Part shown: piece after piece, positions 43,854-56,600 of the stretch | Layout of the letters: each line of letters begins with the position of its first letter | How positions within the stretch are numbered: position 1 is the stretch's first letter | Source of the DNA: Closterium sp. NIES-65 | Taxonomy: Eukaryota; Streptophyta; Zygnematophyceae; Desmidiales; Closteriaceae | Assembly (NCBI GenBank): GCA_948144175.1 | Contig: CANXME010002675.1 | Span: 496,001 to 560,000 of the forward strand | Length of the DNA stretch: 64,000 nucleotides | Reading direction: 5' to 3' | Position numbers and translations under genes: made by a program | The notes under the pieces: model-generated | What the model was told of the DNA's origin: nothing | Seen by the model: only the letters and a program-made list of their open reading frames with translations | Databases searched by the model: none

Positions 43854-44273
43854 ATGGCGCGAGAGCGGCAGCGCGCGCTGGCACTCGCCTGCAGCCTCGT
43901 CGCCCTTCAACTCGCCTCGCCCCTCGCTGTGATCCACGCCCAGCCGCTCCAGGCCTCGCAAGGTGAGCGGCGTTCCTCGTTTTCCTTTCTCCTCCTTGCC
44001 CCCACCTTACGCCACCCCCCATCACCACCCTTCCTTCTCCCGCGTCCTCCTCCCCCCGCAGTGCAAGTCCTGCAGGACTGCCAGGGCATGGGGTCGGACG
44101 CTCTCTGGTTGGGAGGGCGACAGTCCTGGCTGCAGCAGTGCAACGGGCCTCAGATGCGACAGCAGCGGAATGATCACGTCCATGATTTCCATGGCTAAAT
44201 GTATCCACACCCATCACCACTTTCAGAAATTCCTATTCTCCACACAATTCAGAGTGCGTGCGTGCGTGCGTGT

Positions 44274-44312
<39 letters not shown>

Positions 44313-44612
44313 ATTTTCTTTTTTCTTTTTTTTTTTTCTTTTTTCTTTTTTTTGGGCTTACGAGGTAAATTGCACTCACAATCCGAGTCGAGACCTCCGT
44401 TTGTTTGGGATGACTCAGTGATGGGAAGAGCCATACATTCGGAAATAGAAACGGGTCGCAGTTCATGATAATTGGCTGTGGCGGGTTTCTTGTGACAAGT
44501 GGTGGCATTTTTCGTGGTTTGGTATCGTTTTGCCCTGCCCTTGTTTTTCTGCTGGGGTACATGGGCGTCCTGCCTGACTGGAACCTGTTAGTTACCCTCT
44601 CAGACCACTTTT

Positions 44613-44646
<34 letters not shown>

Positions 44647-47600
44647 GAGTCATAATCTGAGATAGCGTTGCTATGTGCCATGTGCTATTCCTTGCCATGT
44701 GCGCTCCTCACGCCACGCCCCCCCACCCCCACCCCCACCCCACCGCCACCCTCCAACACCCACCTCCCTTCTTCTCCCCTCTCCCCATTTCCCACCTCAA
44801 CTCTCCTCCACCAACCCCGCAGTGCAATTCCTGAAGGACTGCCAGACGGCATGGAGTCCGGTGTTGTTTGGTTGGGGGGGCGCCCATCCGGTCTGCAGCA
44901 GTGTGGAGGGCATCACATGCGACAGCAGCGGAATGGTCTTGGAGCTGTGAGATTCAATCTGCACTCTAACTGCTGCGTGCTTGACGCTCGTGCAGGGGGG
45001 TTGCCCCCTAAGTATGCGCATGCAGTGACCACCATGTGCGCGTGTGCTACCAACAAGGCCGCACCACTCCACTCTTTCATTCACCCGATCTGATGGTAAC
45101 CATACGCCAGCATGCTTGGGTGATCTTGGGTGCTCTTGGATGCATGTGCTCTTGGGTGTTCTTGGGTGCAGGAATATATCCGAGCTCAACGTAACGGGGT
45201 CCATTCCGGACTCCATCAGCAGCCTCCGCAAGCTCTCTATTCTGTACGTTCTCCACTGTGTTGGGCATTGGGACCAAATGCATTGGGCTCAAATGCATTG
45301 GTAGGGATGAGCAAGGGGCGATCACGAACGTGTTCGCGTTCGACCCTGCACGAACACAGCCGGCGAACCGAACATTGTTCTATTCCATCACAAAAATGTG
45401 TGCGTCTGGAAATCATCTGACCATTTTTTTTTTAAGCAAGTTTTCAAAAATCGTTTGACAATCATCCTGGAATTATCTATATATCATTTGTATATCATTC
45501 TTGTTGGACCAAATACTTTGCTGATGTTTTAGTAATGGTTTTGCAATGCTTTCAATGGAATGTTTGTCAGATGTTAATTGTTGAAACAATAATAAGGTTG
45601 AAAAAAGTGCGTTTTATAATCCAACTAGGTTATGGTTTATCGACGTAGATGCAATTTAATATGCATCACCAGATGAACCTATTGAGCATGTTCACATCAG
45701 AGTCTCTGCAGCACGGGACAACATGCACTGCAAAAAAAAATGAATTATGCTACCAAGAACAAGCTATAAAGAGCAGTTCACTTTCAGAAACAATCCACTT
45801 TGAGATTTGATCCCGAGACTGCCAAATGAGAGCCGAATATTGTAACTCACTACACTACAACGACTTCTTCGAACTAATATTTCAATTTTACAGTACAAAG
45901 TAAACGCGCATTTGCCAACCCCCAATTACACTTTCCCAACCAACCCCAACCAGGCCAGAAATCTCTCCAACCAACCAAATTCGCCTCATTCAATCCAGCT
46001 CAGCATACCACTTTGTTCAACCAATCAAAGCCGGCATTGCATCCACCTCAACAAAATCCAGCCCAACCACCACCACTTGTGCCAACTAACCAACCCCATC
46101 CATACCACCTCCCTGCACTCTACCCGTTACGCTTGCACAGAAAAGGTGAAGTGGGGTCTCCTTTTGTTATTCTGGAGTGGCTGTGACTGATTTTAGTTTA
46201 GTTCTTCCTTAGCACGTTTTCCAATCTCGTTATCTCAACCGCCGCCATAGTCTCAACCGTTGCCATTGTCTCAACCGTCGCCGTAGTTTCAACTGTCGCC
46301 ATAGTCTCAACCGTCCCAGTAGCTCGTTATTTTCTGCAATTGCCACGAGTGCGCCTAATTGGTTGTGTGTCTCTCCCCTCGTGCAATCCGTTTACTTTGT
46401 GTAGGTGTGTGCTCTGTGGTAAGTGTGCTTTCCTCGTTTAAATTCCTCTTGATCAACATATGCAGGTCGAAGCCCAGGTCGCGCTGTTTTCTGATTAAGG
46501 CCACGTTAGATCCTTCTCTGTATTAGCGGGAATTGTTATCTAACGAATGTCGTTGGCTGTGTTTCTACTATCATTCAGTCTGTTTACTCAGTGAGGCCTT
46601 GTGCTCCGCGGTGCATATCTCTCTCCGCGTTTTAATTCTTTGTTATCCCCGTGTGCAGGTCGCACGGTTTCCTTCAAGAAAGCGCTAGTTCCTACTCTTG
46701 CGCTTATCCAAACTGCTAGCTAATGAAACGCTTTCGTTTTTGTTCGTTTATTTCGCTGGCAGGCGGTTTTATATTTCCTAATAATCTCCGGTTTCAACCA
46801 CTCCTTTTTCTGGTAAACATTCAATTTACATGTCACTGGTTTAAATTTCATGGCTAACTCTTATGGTGAACTGCAAGGGTTGCTTGGTGATTTGCAATAG
46901 GTGCTGTCTTCGGCCAAGACCATGCCCAAATCATGTTTAAGGCGTAGATCACCCCCGGCAATAGGCGAGAGTAGTTCTAATTCTTTTTATCTGCCATTGT
47001 GTTATGGATATATTTTACATAATGCTGGCGTTTCTACTAATGGAAAATCTGAACCCAATCACACAAGAATCATGAATTGTTAAAATTAATAACGTTTGTG
47101 GAATGTCCAATTATAAACAGTATGAATTCAACATACAAACTTACTAAAGAGTAAATTGCAATGAGATCTAATCTCCAAAATCACTTCGGGAAAACTCGTA
47201 TTAAACTTAAGTCGAAGGTATTCAAGATGCTGCTTTGAACTGAGAAGCATTGCAGAAGCATTTGAAAAGCATTCGACAAAGCATTTGGAAAGCGTACTAT
47301 ACTTTCTCAAAAAAGCGTTCGAAACAATACGTTTATAAATCATTCGACAAAGCTCCAGAGCAACTCTTTTCATCGGCTTTCTGGACGCAGAATTTTTGTG
47401 ATGTCGCCGAACTCTTTTTTACAAAAAAAGTGTTCGATGTTCGCCTGTGAGGGCGAACATCTTGCAGGCATAGGCGAACACGTTCGTGTTCGCCCATGGA
47501 CAACTTAGACCCTAACCCTTAATGCTTGCTAACTACTCAAAGCTGCCCGTTCTTAATGATACATATATTCTGGTAATAGGTATTGTGCTCACGACGCCTC

Positions 47601-50600
47601 TATGATGGAGCATTGAGGCTCCTTAGACCATTAGGTGAGGAAGGTAGCTTTGGCGTTTTGGGGGTAGCGACCAGGTCGCGACTAGTTTGAGTTAAAAAAA
47701 CAGAGCTCAAACACAATAGCCCGCGACCCTAAAATTGATCGTGGGCAAATTGACGTTCGTGTTCGACGCAGCTCGGCCCCTGAAGAAAACGAACACCGAA
47801 CATGTTCGTGCAAACATCGAACACGTTCGAGGCGAACCGAACAGGCGTTCGTTTTTTGCTCATCCCTATGCATTGGGCCCAAACGCATTGGGCATGTTGG
47901 CGTCAGGTGAGAAGCTCTTAGATGTGGACTGGTGGAGAAGGAGGGGTGCAAAGGTATTTCAGAGTGGAGGCATTGCGAATGCTGTGGGTGGAGCAATGCA
48001 AAAAAGAGGGTGGGTTTCTGCCTCTTAATACGTTCAAAATATGGTGTGTCGGTCAGAATAAAAAATGTTAAGGGCAGAGTAAAAAAACCATGGCGAGGAT
48101 GGAGAGAGGAAAATTGTGTGGTAGCTAGCCAGAATGCCCAAGTGCGATGCATAACATCATGTGGTGGCTAAAATCATCCTGAATTTGCAGCTGCAAAGGT
48201 CCTGCCATCAAGAAACGCAGCATTGACGTTGCTGCTTGCGGATAACGTCCGTCATTGCTCCGCGACATTGAAATGCGAGTTAAGAAAGAGTAGTCTGAAG
48301 TATGCTTGAGGCATATATGATTTGGATTGGCATCTCAAGCCGATGCACCTGATTTCTGGTTTAGCGTGGAGAATTGAGAGGGTGAGGAGAATCGAGGGGG
48401 CAGTTGAGTTTCGATTTAAAACAATGTTTTTCTGCATATAACGAAAACGGCAGGACAAATATTGGGTGCAGATAATGTCATTATTGTTATTGTCGTCGTC
48501 ATCTTTGTTGTTCGTATCATGTCTTATAGTTTGACAAGGCTTGGCCGAACCTGTTCGGGTCCGGTTCATGCTCATGTCTAGTTGGGGTGTTGCTTTTTGC
48601 TGCTATAGTGTCTTTCCCTTTTGTCTTCCTTTTCCTTGCGCAAATTGCGAGGTACCTTAGGGAAAGCACGGAACACGTCTCTCCTCACTTCCGGTCCCTT
48701 TGTATCCCCTGCTATTGGCAGCACACATCTCACAGACAAAGTCCATTGCTCAGCATTTCATGCCTCTGTTGCAATTTCTGCAATTTTGCCTCCTAAATGA
48801 GTTGCTTGCTCCTTTCCTTTCTCGTTGTTGTGCAATCTTCAGCTCCAAGTATCTACAGCAACCATGCCATTCGTGTTCATCGTTGCAGATATCTTCAGTG
48901 CAATCAGCTCACTGGCTCAATCCCCGCTGCAATCGGCACACTTACAAACCTGAAACACCTGTAAGCAGGCACAAGCAAGTACTGTACTCGAACCGGTTCA
49001 GGCCAAACCTGGTCGAACCGGGAGGTGTAGTCAAACAGGGCCAGCCTAAACTGCATGTGGAAAAACATACTTAATGTGCATAATGTGCACAAGGAGGAAC
49101 TGGTTCAGTAATGCTTGAGAAATGATCCACAAACTGTTAAGAACCGAAGTGCAAGATGCTATGTAATCATAATCTGAAAAAGCTAAAGCGAAAGGAGTTG
49201 GTTTGGAGAGATGCTATGCCTCAAGGAGATCTGCAAAGCTCAATGTCTCTTGAAGAGGATTCTCATGCAACACTTAGATGTTCGACCCGAACTTCTGTAC
49301 GAGTTGAACGTGTTCTGTTCGACGCAGCTCGACTAAAGTCGAACCGAATTGAACAGTTTGACTCGAACCAGTACATGTTGTAACATGTTTGAGTCAAACA
49401 ATTTTGAGAAACCCTAAAGCCCCTGTTATGTGCGACTTGAACAAGGTTTTATATTTGCCCATGCCTACTAGATGCAGGTCAACTCGGCTCACGTCACGTC
49501 GGGTCGGGTCGGGTCGGGTTCGGTCGGGTCGGGTCGGGTCAGGTCCACCAGAGGAGTGACCTGCCTTGGCTAAAACACCGGGGGTCTACCTGACCTGACC
49601 CGACCCTTTGCTAAGGCCTACTTGTTTCGCATAACCTCTCCACTCGTGTTTCTACACCTGTTCCACCTTATTTTCAACGACGTTATCTTCAAAGCCTGGG
49701 GTAACTACCCTAGGTCAGGCTAGGTCATGAGAGTATTTCATGTAGACTGAATATCAGCGGGTGGATGTGCGCATACCCCACGCGAACTAACTGCAAGCAG
49801 CAGCTTCGTCATTGCCGAACCGCCCTTTCAATCCGCTCGCTAAGTGCGAGTTTCATCGGTCTGGTTTGCCTTTTATTTTTCTGATATCCCTATAATCTCT
49901 GGGTGTCTGTCTCGATAGACAGAAAAGTACTTGGGGTATCTTTCAAAACACGGTTGAGGCCTTGAAAATAAGGAGGATTAGGGTGTAACATTTTCAGTAC
50001 ACTTCGCTCATTTCCTTTTGTCGCTATCTACAATTTGCCCTCCTGTTCCCTCTCCTATGCCCAGTTGCCTCCGCAAATTATGATGTGCCTTGGGACACGC
50101 TAAGAACACGTCTCTCCTCACCCTACCCCTTTCTATCCCCTGCCATCGTCAACACACATCTTATGGAGAAAGTCTATCGCACAGCCTTTCATGCCTCTGT
50201 AACATTTTCAGGATTTTCGCCTCTCAATGGAGTTGCTTTTTCCTATCCCTGCTCGTTTCCATGGAATCTTCAGCTCCTCGTATCTGAATGATGCATGCCC
50301 ATTCGTATTCACCACTGCAGATTGCTTGATCATAATGAGCTCACTGGCTCAATCCCTACTGCAATTGGCAACCTTGCAAACCTAGAAAGCCTGTAAGTAG
50401 GCAAGAGCACATACCGAACCCAAATTATCCAGGTCGAACTGGCGGCATGAATAGTTTGACCCTTGTCGGGCCACGACTAGACCTAGTAGGTTTCTGGTGA
50501 GGGTAATATACGTGGCCCTGACATTGTTTTTGAAAATAAGCACAATTGATGTTCATTTACGTCGCAGATTTCGCCGATCCGTCGAACGTGGCCAGAAGTG

Positions 50601-53600
50601 ACCACGTTCAAATGTACGTGCTCGCGCACGTTCATCAACAGATTCAACTTTCGTTCTACTGCCGTTTCTTGGGCAATTGGCAGTTTTCACTCGGCGGAAG
50701 CGAGTTGAGTATAAAAATACTCGCTTTTTACTCGTTACAAAGAGATGAGGAAGAAAACCAACTTTGTCAACCTGTCACGCCGGAATCACATTGAGCACTT
50801 ACATGTTCGTCTATTGCTTCTTCTTAATACTATAGAGCCCCTTGGCTTTCCAGTCATTGCAACGATTCTCTTTTCCACCTCGTGTTCATTGCAGACATCT
50901 TTATAACAATCAGCTCACTGGCTCAATCCCCGCTACAATCAGCATGCTTACAAATCTAGAAGGCCTGTAAGTATGCATGTGAAGTGCCGAACCCAAACCG
51001 GTTCCGTCGAACCTGGTCGAATTGGCGGGCGTAGTTGAACGAAGCGAAGCACATTGTTTCGGATTGAACCAGCCTAACGGCTTATGGTTCGATGTTCAAG
51101 CGCTCACATCCGAACCTCAATGGGTTTGAATCGCACTGGTGCAGCTCGTGCTGAACCGGTTTAAGAACTTAAGTATGTAAGCACCTGAGTACCTAATGCT
51201 CCAAAATCTGTACAACACAGATGTAACTAGATCATTGTTACTTGGAATGGGAAAGGAAAGGAAAGTTTGGATAAGCGCAAGAGTAGGAACTAGCGCTTTC
51301 TTGAAGGAAACCGTGCGACCTGCAAACGGGGATAACAAAGAATTAAAACGCGGAGAGAGATATGCAGCGCGGAGCACAAAGCCTCACTGAGTAAACGGAC
51401 TGCATGATAGTAGAAACACAGCCTACGACATTCGTTAGATAACAATTCCCGCTAGTACAGAGAAGGATCTAACGTGGCCTTAATCAGAAAACAGCGCGAC
51501 CTGGGCTTCGACCTGCATATGTTGATCAAGAGGAATTTAAACGAGGAAAGCACACTTACCACAGAGCACACACCTACACAAAGTAAACGGAGTGCACGAG
51601 GGGAGAGACACACAACCAATTAGGCGCACTCGTGGCAATTGCAGAAAATAACGAGCTACTGGGACGGTTGAGACTATGGCGACAGTTGAAACTACGGCGA
51701 CGGTTGAGACAATGGCAACGGTTGAGACTATGGCGGCGGTTGAGATAACGAGATTGGAAAACGTGCTAAGGAAGAACTAAACTAAAATCAGTCACAGCTA
51801 CTCTAGTATAACAAAAGGAGACCTCACTTCACCTTTTCTGTGCAAGCGTAACGGGTAGAGTGCAGGGAGGTGGTGTGGATGGGGTTCGTTAGTTGGCACA
51901 AGTGGTGGTGGTTGGGCTGGATTTTGTTGAGGTGAATGCAATGCCGGCTTTGATTGGTTGAACAAAATAGTATGCTGAGCTGGATTGAATGAGGCGAATT
52001 AGGTTGGTTGGAGAGATTTCTGGCCTGGTTGGGGCTGGTTGGGAAAGTGTAATTGGGGGTTGGCAAATGCGCATTTAAATTTCCACTGTAAATTTGAGTT
52101 CGAAGCGTAGTGTAGTGAGTTACAATATTCGGCTCTCATGTGAATGGTCTCGGGTTCGAATCTTGAAGTGGATCATTTATGAAATTGAACTTGTTCTTTT
52201 TAGCTTGATCTTTGTAGCATAATTCATTTTTTTTTGCAGTGCATGTTGTCTCGTGCTGCAGAGACTCTGATGTGAACATGCTCAATTGGTTCATCTGGTG
52301 ATGCATATTAAATTGCATCTACGTCGATAAACCATAACCGAGTTGGATTATAAAGCGCACTTTTTTCAACCTTATTATTGTTTCAACAATTAACATCTGA
52401 CAAACATTCCATTGAAAGCATTGCAAAACCATTACTAAAACATCAGCAAAGCATTTGGTCCAACAAAAATGATATACAAATGATATATAGATGATTCCAG
52501 GATGATTGTCAAACGATTTTTGAAAACTTGCTTAAAAAAAGAATGGTCAGATGATTTCCAGATGCACACATTTTTGTGATGTAGGCGCGTCAAAGTTTCA
52601 CGCGCTGGATCTTAAAGGGGAAAGCGACGATGAGCTCAATCGGCGATAATGCATAAAGGATGGCATTCCGCCCCCTACCCACGGTTAAAATTTCACATTG
52701 TGGCTGGAAACGTTAGGTATAAGGTTGGATAAGGGTAGGAGACGGTTAAAAAAGGAACTGAGGGCATTTCGGTTTAGGTTGGAGTTTAGCAAGGCAAAAT
52801 TGGATATCCACCAGATCTGCGCCAAGCCTAACTACTATATCTCTTGTAGGGCTATAGGGAACGTGATATTGCTTCTAGTACACTCGCACTGCCTGAATGT
52901 GACTATAATGAAAGAATCCCCCAAGGCAAACTGTTCGAGTTCGAGTCAAACACCTTAGTGTTCGGCCTTGCCTAAAAAATGTTCGACCCTATACTCGGAC
53001 GGGGAACACTAACATTTAAGAAAACCGTTCGAGTCACACGTGTTTGGTTCGGTTCGAGTTGACCAAGTGTTCGCAAACTGTTCGAAACAAACGTGTTCGG
53101 TTCGCCCGTTGCTCATGTCTAGGCAAGAGCAGATACGGAACCCGAATTGTTGTTGAACCTGGTCGAACTGGCGGCATGAAGACGAGGGGTGGAGGCAGAG
53201 AGAGGAGGAAACGGTCGGTCTTTGTGATCTTCCGAATGCAGCTCTCAATGACGCCATTCTCTTAAGGGGAGTACAGGAGGGTGTGAGTCTGGTCTGGTGG
53301 ATGCCATACGCGGCACAGTAGGAGACAGGCAAGGGTCTTGTTAAGAGAACTCTTTTCTGCCGTTGAGTGCAAGGCTGTTCTGTCCTATTGATGACCACAG
53401 CAGATGCCTCACCTTGGTATGAAGGAACAAGGTCGAGGAGTACCTGTTAGACGTGAGCAACAGGAAGACTCGAACATGTTCTTACGAACACTTTCAAACG
53501 CGTGAGAAACCTGAACCAAACTCGAACGGTTCGATTCCAAACTCGCTATGAAGGGGGGGATTCGTGGTTAACCCGTTTGTTAACGATCCGCTATGTAGGG

Positions 53601-56600
53601 GTCGATTCGCGGTCCGATTATAGATTAACAAACCAAACCGATTGTTCTCGAGCTAGTGAGCTCCGATACCAAACCAAACCAATTTGATCTGGTTAATATC
53701 CTTCAACATCACACTACTTGTAACGCTTTAAATGAACCAAATTGACAAACAAACTGGTTTATCACAAATCAGTTCGTCACAAACTAGTTTCATAAAATAA
53801 TGGTTTGGTTCAGGTAATACCGAACCGAACCAAGGTTCGATTGGTGCTCGCGTATAGTCACATCAAGCACAATAGGTCCACAGTAGAAAAACAGACACAA
53901 TGTGCACGATATGCAATAGTGGGGGAAACGGCTGTTGAGCAGCTGAGGAGAGGAAAACAAAGAGGTGGAAACAGTGAGCAGCGACCAGGTGCAGCAGATG
54001 ATGGAGGAGAGGGAGTAGGAGAGGGGAGGGGGGGGGGGGGGGGGGGGTCGGGTGGGTTGGGAGAGCAAAAGGCGAGTACGAGGCAGGCTTCAGCGGCCGA
54101 GGTAGTGCGCAGGCAGGTCCCAGCTGCAACGAGGGCAACTCGGGGTTGAGGGCATGCAGTTCGAAGTAGAGGGTGTGCGGTTTGGATTTGGGGGCACGGA
54201 TGCCATAGTTGAGGTTGCAGCGGGTGTATTTGAGGTCGTGTGGAAAGCACGCACGCCACAGTCGAAGCGCACGCGCGCGCGCTTAATAATAAGGGAACGG
54301 ATACAACGCGATAGAGTTAAATGCGCGGACAGTGGGAACAAGACTGGGAGAAACAGGAGAATTGTCAAAAAAATAGTGGGAATTGCTCAGAGGAAGAATC
54401 CCAGAGAGGAGATTTCCTACATTTCCAAGGATGTAGTTTTAAGGCCTAGTCTCTGCACAACCTTTGTAATCTTCTCTCCATTCCTTTCATTTCCTTTTGT
54501 TGCTATCTTGACTTCGCGTCGCCCTTTCCCTTTCCTATGCTCAATCCCCGCACAAATTATGATTTGACTTGGAGCAAGAACACGCCTCTCCTCAATTTTC
54601 TTGCCCCCATCTATCCCATGCCATTGTCAAAACACATCTCATGAACAAAGTCCATTGCACAGCCTTACATTGATAGGAATTTCGCCAGCCAATAAAGTTA
54701 GCTTGCTCTTATACCAGCGCGTTTCCATGCAATCTTCAGCTCCCTGTATCTGACTCATGCATGCCCCGTTGTGATCATTGGCGCAGAAATCTTTACGAAA
54801 ATCAGCTCACTGGCTCAATCCCCACTGCAATCACCAACCTTGCAAACCTAGTCGTCATGTAAGTAGAGATGAGCAGGTGGTGGTGAGCCCTGTAGAAGAT
54901 GGATAGGTGAACATCAGGGCACAATGGGAAGAAGATCATATCCTTAGCGAGAAGATGGTACAAGCCTCAGAGGCGAGGCAGAGTGTTCTCTAATCATAAT
55001 ATCTTTGGGAAGTAGTGTAGCCAGATATGTATGCCTGAACACTTGAGGCTAGCTGCCGCCCTAAAAGTTGGGGCAAGGCTAGCCAACCTTGCCAAGCTAG
55101 CAAGTGAGGCCTCTTGTTGCACATGCAGGCCAGGCTGGAACATATGGCACATCATAGGGGCCAGAAATGTGAATAAGGAATGCTAGAAATGTGAATATGG
55201 AATGCCAAAAATCTGAGTATGGAACATATGGCACATCATAGGTGGCAAGGCCAGCAGTGACCATACTTCACAGTAGTTGAGTGTGGTGGGGTATGAGAGG
55301 AGAAAGTGCAGTGTCTAAACTGAACCACTTTGGTTTGAAACAAACCAGCTCGTGATTAGATGTTAGAGTGGCCAAACCCAAACCTGATTGGGTTCGAGCC
55401 CCACTAATCAGCGCCGAACCGTTCAAGTTCGGTTGCCTGGACCGAATGTAAACAACAGTGTACTTAAGCAGCCGTAGGCTGCCTACTGATTCAAAATCAG
55501 TACGACACACACATAACTAGCGTGTTGTTGTTGGAAACGTTGAATTGCCATATAATGGGATCCGCTGTCCCACTGAGTCTAAGTTGCGCAATCGTCAATT
55601 CGGGGGTAACCTGTTTGACCTGAAACTTGAGCTTCTTGTATGCTCGACCCGAAACTTGAGCTTCTTGTATGCTCGACCCGTTCATCATTGCAGGTCATTC
55701 ATCTTTGCAAGCTTCTTGTGTCCTTCTCTTCCTCCCTTCACAGCACTCTCCTCATCATGCCTCCATGTCTCGTTGTTTTCTGTTCCTATTCCTCTATATA
55801 GTTTCCGCCTCTCTGACACCCTCTCCCGTGTTCTCTTCCCCGTGGCCATTCTATATGTCAATGGCACTCCTCAGGGCACACAAAGTGCATGTTGCTCCTC
55901 ACATCTTCTGTCCCCACCTATCCTATGCCAGCGTTAGCTCACATCCACGGACAATGTCCATGTTGCTGCATTTCATTCCTTCGTTGCATTCTCGGAAATC
56001 TCGCCCTCTAGTGGAGCTGCGCTGGTTGACCTTCCTGTGTCTACTACACCCGCATTCATGCTCATCGTGGCAGAGATCTCAGTAGAAATCAACTCACTGG
56101 CACAATTCCGGCTTCAATGGGGCACTTCGCAGACCTGACTTATTTGTAAGCTCCCGGCAAGGCCTATGCTTGGCTGTACTTTAGCTTACTCTAGTGTCCG
56201 CCATTTCTCCTTCTTTTGATGCTAGTCCTGTCCTATGCACTCCATTCTCCTCTTCTTATCCAGGTCTCTCATGTGTTCGTCCTCGTGACCATTCTACGCG
56301 TGGATGACACTGGGGCACTTACAGAGCACATCTTTCCTCACTTCTCGTGTCCCCATCTATCCCCTGCCACTGTCTGCACACATCTCACTGACAATGTCCA
56401 TCGTGCTGCGTTTCATGCCTTTGTTGCATTTGAAGTAATTTCGCATCGTAATGGAGTTGCTTGTTCCAACTGAGCTTGGTGCCATGCAAACTTGAGGTTC
56501 CTGCATCCACCGCATGCCCATTCATGAGCAAAACCCAAACACGAACGAGCTTGGGTCGATCGTCTATTGAACTTGTTTAGCGGGCGAACTGAACGTGTTA

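Larger units (their letters stand above)
45302..47868. mobile_element. hAT-like element carrying a nested insertion
   Basis: Begins TAGGGATGAGCAA and ends TTGCTCATCCCTA. A perfect 8 bp duplication TGCATTGG flanks it (45,294-45,301 and 47,869-47,876). It belongs to the family of the MITE at 3500-3810, and its outer parts again consist of GAACACGTTCG words. The bulk (45,386-47,403) is a second element inserted inside. No transposase is recognised. Confidence 0.88.

Noticed and set aside
54154-54567. 137-codon plus frame and opposite frames around the poly-G run
   Set aside because: Low complexity, no domain, inside a gene 2 intron between LRR exons.
55545-56085. 130- and 138-codon plus frames
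   Set aside because: They overlay the intron part of an exon duplication unit; the LRR reading of 56,074-56,145 is in the family phase.
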